Positions 59,664 through 64,000 of a stretch of 64,000 nt of DNA are shown here, piece by piece. The notes beneath the pieces are model-generated. The model saw only the letters and a program-made list of their open reading frames with translations, was not told the origin of the DNA and searched no databases. The position numbers were made by a program, and so were the translations under genes. How positions within the stretch are numbered: position 1 is the stretch's first letter; every line of letters starts with the position of its first letter. The DNA is from Magicicada septendecula (taxonomy: Eukaryota > Arthropoda > Insecta > Hemiptera > Cicadidae), in contig CM068374.1 of the NCBI GenBank assembly GCA_034769895.1, forward strand, positions 355,742,302 to 355,806,301, read 5' to 3'.

Positions 59664-62410
59664 CCTGACTTTAAACACCAACCAGCAGTGAAAAGCCCAA
59701 CAACACCCTCACTGAACCGGACTATTGGGTCTGATATTTTGGCGAAACATTCGAATCATCGCAAAATATATAACAACAACTACCTCACGAATATAAGAAA
59801 GGATTTGATGGAAGAGAAAGAAAGTATTATCGGAGATGCGAGCAATAGTGAAATCGCGTATATATCTGTGAAAGTCAACAACACAAATGCCACAGCAATG
59901 ATAGATACCGGGGCCAACGTATCATTAATTGACAAGATGGAATTGGACAGAATCCAATCAGAAAATAAAGCTACCATACCAACTTTACCAATTAACAACA
60001 TAATACTCATCGGAGCCACCAGACGTCAGAATAAGACTATTCGACAACAGGTACAACTAGACGTATCAAGCAATGGGAAGACAATACCGATGGTATTCCT
60101 TGTAGCCAGTGGGCTACCATTCACTCTACTCATTGGTTGTGACATATTACGAAAATACACAGCAATAATTAATATGGATACAAATACGGTGATGATGAAG
60201 ACAGAAGAAGTTGAGTGGACCGCCAATTTAACAGAATGTAGGAAGGCACCCTCGGAACATGTAATATATTACATCAGGGAAGGCCGTGAACATCAGGAAG
60301 GCGCCATCAACCAGGGACTTCACAACAGTCCAGAGGAAGCTTTATGGTTGGAAAAAATCAATGTAATCCGAGAATTCAAAACCAACCAAAATAGCCATGA
60401 GTTGACTTGGGAACAACGGGACCAGCTAATAAATATATACTATCAATATCGCCACGTATTTTCTGATACGCCTGGGAAAATAAAGAATTTCCAATGTGAA
60501 TTAAAATTCAAGGACCAGACAGAATTCAAGCGGAAATCTTACCCTATCGCCTTTTCACTGAAAGAAGCTGTAAGAGAGGAAATCCAACGTTTAATAGAAA
60601 ATGATATAATAGAAGTAAGCAATTCACCATACACCAACCCTATTGTCGCTGTACCAAAGAAAAGTGGTGCAGTAAGAATTTGTTTAGATGCACGTGAACT
60701 CAACAAGACCATAATTAATGACAGGACATCGCCTGGAGAAATCGATGAAATACTAAAGAAATTTTATGGTACTAAATTTTACAGTATATGGGATATGGTC
60801 TGCGGATATTGGCAGGTTGAACTGCATCCAAATAGCAGAAAGTTCACCGCTTTTATTTTTGAAGGCCGAAATTACCATTTTAAGAGATTACCATTTGGCT
60901 TAGTGAACTCAGTGGCCATATTCGTCAAATGTATGGACGAGATACTGGGCCACAGCACATTACAGTTTACGACAGTTTATGTCGACGACCTCTTAATCGC
61001 ATCTAACAATTGGGAAGAGCACTGTGACCGGGTGGCACAAGTATTACAAAAATTGGAAGACAACCACATTACACTAAAATTAGATAAATCACAATTAATC
61101 GCAAAGGAAGTGCAATTCTTGGGGTTTAACTTGTCAGAATATGGAATTACACCATCCCAGGAGAAGATGGAGGCAATTCAGCGTTTCCCCGTCCCGAAGA
61201 ACAAAAAGCAATTACAATCGTTCCTCGGAATCTGTAATTATTATCGAAAATTCCAAAATAATTATTCTGAACTGACAGCTCGATTTTCAGCACAGCTATC
61301 ATCGAAGGAAAAATGTCAATGGGGAGTAGATCAAGACTCTACATTTGAATTAATTAAAGAAAAGTTTCTCGAAACTGTTATGCTGCATCACCCTAATTTT
61401 GAGAAGCAGTTTTTCATGAACTGTGACGCTAGCGACCTAAGCCTTGGTTCTGTACTATATCAAGAAGACCAAGACGGGAATCATCAAGTGATCAGTTTCG
61501 CAAGCCGAACTTTGAACAAATGCGAACGTAACTACCATACAACGGAAAAGGAATTATTGAGTATAGTGTTTGCTTGCAAAAAATTTAGGACTTTTATTTT
61601 GGGATATACAGTAACAGTAAGGACAGACCACAAATCTATTTCATTTCTTAAAAACTGCAAATTAAAGCACGGTAGATTAACGAGATGGACTCTTACACTC
61701 CAAGAGTACAACATACAGTGGGAGTACATACCAGGGAAGAGCAACACAGCTGCAGACGTGTTGTCCCGAATAAACATCAACGCCCAAACATTTGAAGAAG
61801 AGAGTGAAACCATTGCGAAAGTCTACCATCTACTGAAAAGTAAATCTGAACTCACTAACATATTATCGGATATAACCATTCATCAACAACAAGATCCCAA
61901 AGTATCACTGATTATCCAGAAACTAGCAAACAATGATGCAAACATAAAACATTACTACTGTACTCATAATCAATTATTGTTCACCAAACATGATAAAAAT
62001 GGTGAAAGATGGAAGGTAGTTATACCAAAAGCCCTAGAAAAAGAGTTGACCATCGACTACCACATACGCTATGGTCACATGGGCGCAGTGAAGGTCGTAA
62101 AGGCATTGCAGGAACATGTGCATTTCAAGGACATGAGTAGAAAGGTAAGAAAATACGTCCAGAATTGTAATATTTGCCAACTGGTAAAATGCAGCAATGA
62201 GAAACGAGAAGGAGTGATGATACCAATTACATCGACGGCAAAGTTAGAAAAAATTTTCTTGGACATTTGTGGACCATTTCCACGGAGTGGTGGAAGACAC
62301 CAATATAAGTATATCATCATAATATTTGACCACTACACCAAATATACTAAGCTGTACCCACTTAATCGAGCTACGACAAGTAAAATACTGGAAATAGTCA
62401 TAAACAAGTA
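59664..62410 (+). CDS. Gypsy pol, first part: protease, reverse transcriptase, RNase H, integrase start
   Basis: The frame is the same as the last gag frame but separated from it by TAA (59595) and TGA (59661). A frame-1 stretch bridging 59581-59691 suggests a frameshift join. Protease: AMIDTGANVSLID. RT: LPFGLVNSVAIF and VYVDDLLIASNN (YVDD). RNase H: MNCDASDLSLGSVLY, the ELLSIVF Glu region and TDHKSI. Integrase: the HHCC zinc site (HIRYGHMG...CNICQ) and the first catalytic Asp in FLDICGPFPRSG. The order PR-RT-RH-IN is that of Ty3/Gypsy. The frame runs uninterrupted to the Tigger-like insertion at 62411. Confidence 0.9.
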
Positions 62411-62548
62411 CAGTATTCCCTCGCCAACCGCGGGGGTTAGGTTCCTACAAAACATCGCGGTTGGTGAAGTTAACTTTATATGGGAAAAGTAAGGTTAGGG
62501 GAATCTGAAACAAAGCCAGAAATATAAAATACTGTACAACTCTTAATT

Positions 62549-62990
62549 ATACGAGGTGTGTTCATAAAAAGACCAAACGTTTTGAGTAAAACATCAACCC
62601 GCACAAACGACGCGCCAGGACTTTGCGCGCACTTAGCGATAGTTTTTGACAACAAACTGCCACTTATTGTGTTCCGCTATTAGCAGTAGTCTTTGAGGTA
62701 TATCACATTGAGTGATATACCGCTGCACACGCTGGCCGGCGGATTAGTGACAAAGCGATTAAGAAAGACCGCGAGAACAACGTGTGCATATGAAATTTTG
62801 CAGCAAAACTAGGTTAAAACTTTTCTGAGACATTCTGGTTTTCAATTAAGCATACGCGGAAGCCTGCATGAGGCGAACGATTAGTTTAAGAATTTTTAAA
62901 GAGGGAAAAACAATGGTTGGTGCAGATCAAAGCGATATCGAAGATCATGGGAAGAGAGCTCATGATGTGGTAATTGCAAATCATTGTTTA
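62549..62990 (+). mobile_element. Mariner-like fragment nested in the Tigger-like element
   Basis: TA followed by CGAGGTGTGTTCATAAAAAG (62551) resembles the terminal repeat of mariner elements. Degraded frames downstream (F.IRHSGFQLS, NFKEGKTMVGAD-like) recall the start of a mariner transposase. A second terminus was not found. Confidence 0.35.
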
Positions 62991-63200
62991 AATGCGGATA
63001 CTTTCTGACAGAATCCATTTAAGATCGTAAAATTAAATTTTGATAGAAAAATTTAAATGTATCGTATCACTGAAAAATTCTTACTGTGTTTGTTGACGAT
63101 GATCAGAAAGAGACCCCGTTTTGAAATCGGTAACAACTGCGTACCAATGCAAATGGTAATGAAATCTTTGGAACACAATGGAAATAGCTCTGTAAAGATT

Positions 63201-63419
63201 TTACATTATTGTTCTTATAGTTGACTCATTGACAGCCATTAACCTGGCCACAGATGCAGCGCTCTCGTCGCGCCCTAACCTGTTCAAAACATCGAGCTTT
63301 TTCTCCAGCGAAAGTACATTCCTAGCCCTTTTGGCTAGCTTATCACCGCCAATTATGTTTTCCGAACGTTTGGAACACATTATGACGAAAGGATAGTTTA
63401 TAAAAGAGTAAATTAACAC
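63201..63419 (-). pseudogene. Tigger-like transposase N-terminus (CENP-B-type HTH)
   Basis: The 72-residue minus frame contains CSKRSENIIGGDKLAKRAR, SLEKKLDVLNRLGRDESAAS and VARLMAVNESTIRTI. This is the N-terminal helix-turn-helix of pogo/Tigger transposases (psq/CENP-B N type). The second DNA-binding and DDE domains are absent. Confidence 0.75.
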
Positions 63420-63674
63420 TTAGATAATAACAACAACGCACACTAAAAACTAAAGAACACGCAATACGTCATGGCAGAAGAGCAACGCGCGACTGACTGA
63501 CTTCAATACGATTTGAAGGGATATGTGTGCACGAAGCGCTGCCTAGCGGATGCTGCTACAAACCGCGTATAAGCGAATTTCAGCCCCGCGGTTGGAAACT
63601 ACTGCGCATTTATAAAACCGCGTATAAATGAATTCCGCGGTTGGAGAACCCGCGGTTGGCGAGGGATTACTGTA

Positions 63675-64000
63675 TATACCCGAAGTGGGTAAACCATTGA
63701 CGATAATTACAGACCATGGAACGCAATTCCGAGGACGAAAGTGGCGGGAAACATTGATCCATCTGGGAATAAAGACATACAAAACATCGGTGTACCACCC
63801 CAACAGCAACCCTGCTGAGAGAGTGTTGAGAGAAGTAGGAAGGATTTTAAGAACCTACTGTCACAGCCAGCAGACGAAGTGGGAGGAGTATCTATCCCCG
63901 GCAGAAGACTTCCTAAACCTAGCCTACCATCAATCGACTGACGAAACACCCTACATGGCTATGTATGAGAAAAGACCACCCCGGGAGATCACAGAGATCA
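63675..64000 (+). CDS. Gypsy pol, second part: integrase core, runs off the window
   Basis: After the Tigger-like element the integrase resumes with ITDHGTQFRG (second catalytic Asp) and VYHPNSNPAERVLREV (catalytic Glu region), then LNLAYHQSTDETPYMAMYEK. The reading frame agrees with the first part once the insert and one TA copy are disregarded, so pol was open when the insertion happened. The C-terminus and 3' LTR are beyond position 64000. Confidence 0.88.

Larger units (their letters stand above)
62411..63672 (-). mobile_element. Tigger/pogo-like element inserted in the integrase, TA duplication
   Basis: The TIRs are CAGTATTCCCTCGCCAACCG at 62411 and the matching inverted end CGGTTGGCGAGGGATTACTG at 63672. 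TA flanks the element at 62409-62410 and 63673-63674. CAGTAATCCCTCGCC-type ends are those of Tigger relatives. The 1262-bp element keeps only the transposase N-terminus and contains a further mariner-like piece, so it moved as a deletion derivative or was inactivated afterwards. Confidence 0.85.

Noticed and set aside
59281-59691. 136-codon overlapping frame at the gag-pol junction as a separate gene
   Set aside because: Most of it is a shifted reading of the gag tail. Only its last part may be used in a frameshift join to pol.
1-64000. CRISPR array, bacterial operons or phage genes
   Set aside because: No regularly spaced direct repeats with spacers and no prokaryotic gene layout were seen. 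Spliced SRP68 exons show the DNA is eukaryotic.

Overview
The window is AT-rich eukaryotic DNA made almost entirely of nested and broken transposable elements around three exons of one conserved host gene. The exons encode part of SRP68, the 68 kDa protein of the signal recognition particle, on the minus strand (40986-41057, 26579-26692, 26278-26434). Intron-exon structure, insect-type SRP68 residues, Penelope-like elements, Helitrons, Tigger/pogo elements and Ty3/Gypsy elements all point to an arthropod, most likely an insect with a large, repeat-rich genome. No species can be named. A 14.3 kb intron separates the first two visible SRP68 exons. No further downstream exon was recognised by eye in the 26 kb to the left.

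Layout. 635-3017 plus 17403-18166 is one copy of a ~3.1 kb repeat that looks like a very long LTR. It is split by a 14.4 kb insertion (3018-17398) with the structure LTR-internal-LTR-internal-LTR, flanked by a 4-bp duplication TGGT. This inserted element has ~1.3 kb LTRs beginning TGTAAC and ending GTTACA and an internal region of ~5.2 kb. It has no protease, reverse transcriptase or integrase, only two overlapping short reading frames of unknown function, and it carries several perfect hairpins. It is therefore a LARD-like non-autonomous LTR element in tandem. The uninterrupted second copy of the 3.1 kb repeat (31756-34854) shows the empty insertion site.

18.2-21.2 kb holds a broken Helitron helicase, a ~160-bp minisatellite and a non-autonomous Helitron. 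21.3-26.2 kb is microsatellites and unassigned AT-rich intron. 27.4-31.7 kb is a Penelope-like element (GIY-YIG plus reverse transcriptase) with inverted ends, interrupted by a ~1.2 kb insertion that contains an exon-like segment. 39.7-40.3 kb is a remnant of a dispersed orphan protein family. 41.75-43.94 kb is a Tigger element with complete TIRs and a frameshifted transposase. 44.5-45.5 kb is the RNase H end of a non-LTR retrotransposon. 46.4-47.0 kb is a Merlin-like transposase remnant. 48.1-52.7 kb is a second Penelope-like element with direct and inverted partial copies.

52.7-64.0 kb is a Ty3/Gypsy retrotransposon inserted into that Penelope-like element. It has an exceptionally long apparent 5' LTR (~4.4 kb), a tRNA-Lys-type primer binding site, a frameshifted gag with a coiled-coil N-terminus, and a largely intact pol that is split by a Tigger-like element and runs off the window.

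The main observation is that three otherwise different LTR families here (the tandem LARD-like element, the 3.1 kb repeat and the 4.4 kb-LTR Gypsy element) share a 5' terminal pattern close to TGTAACRTNNCMAAAT. They also share TTACA-type 3' ends and an internal TGGCG box 118-173 bp before the LTR end. This suggests one related group in which the pol-less element could be mobilised in trans by a Gypsy element. That last step is inference.
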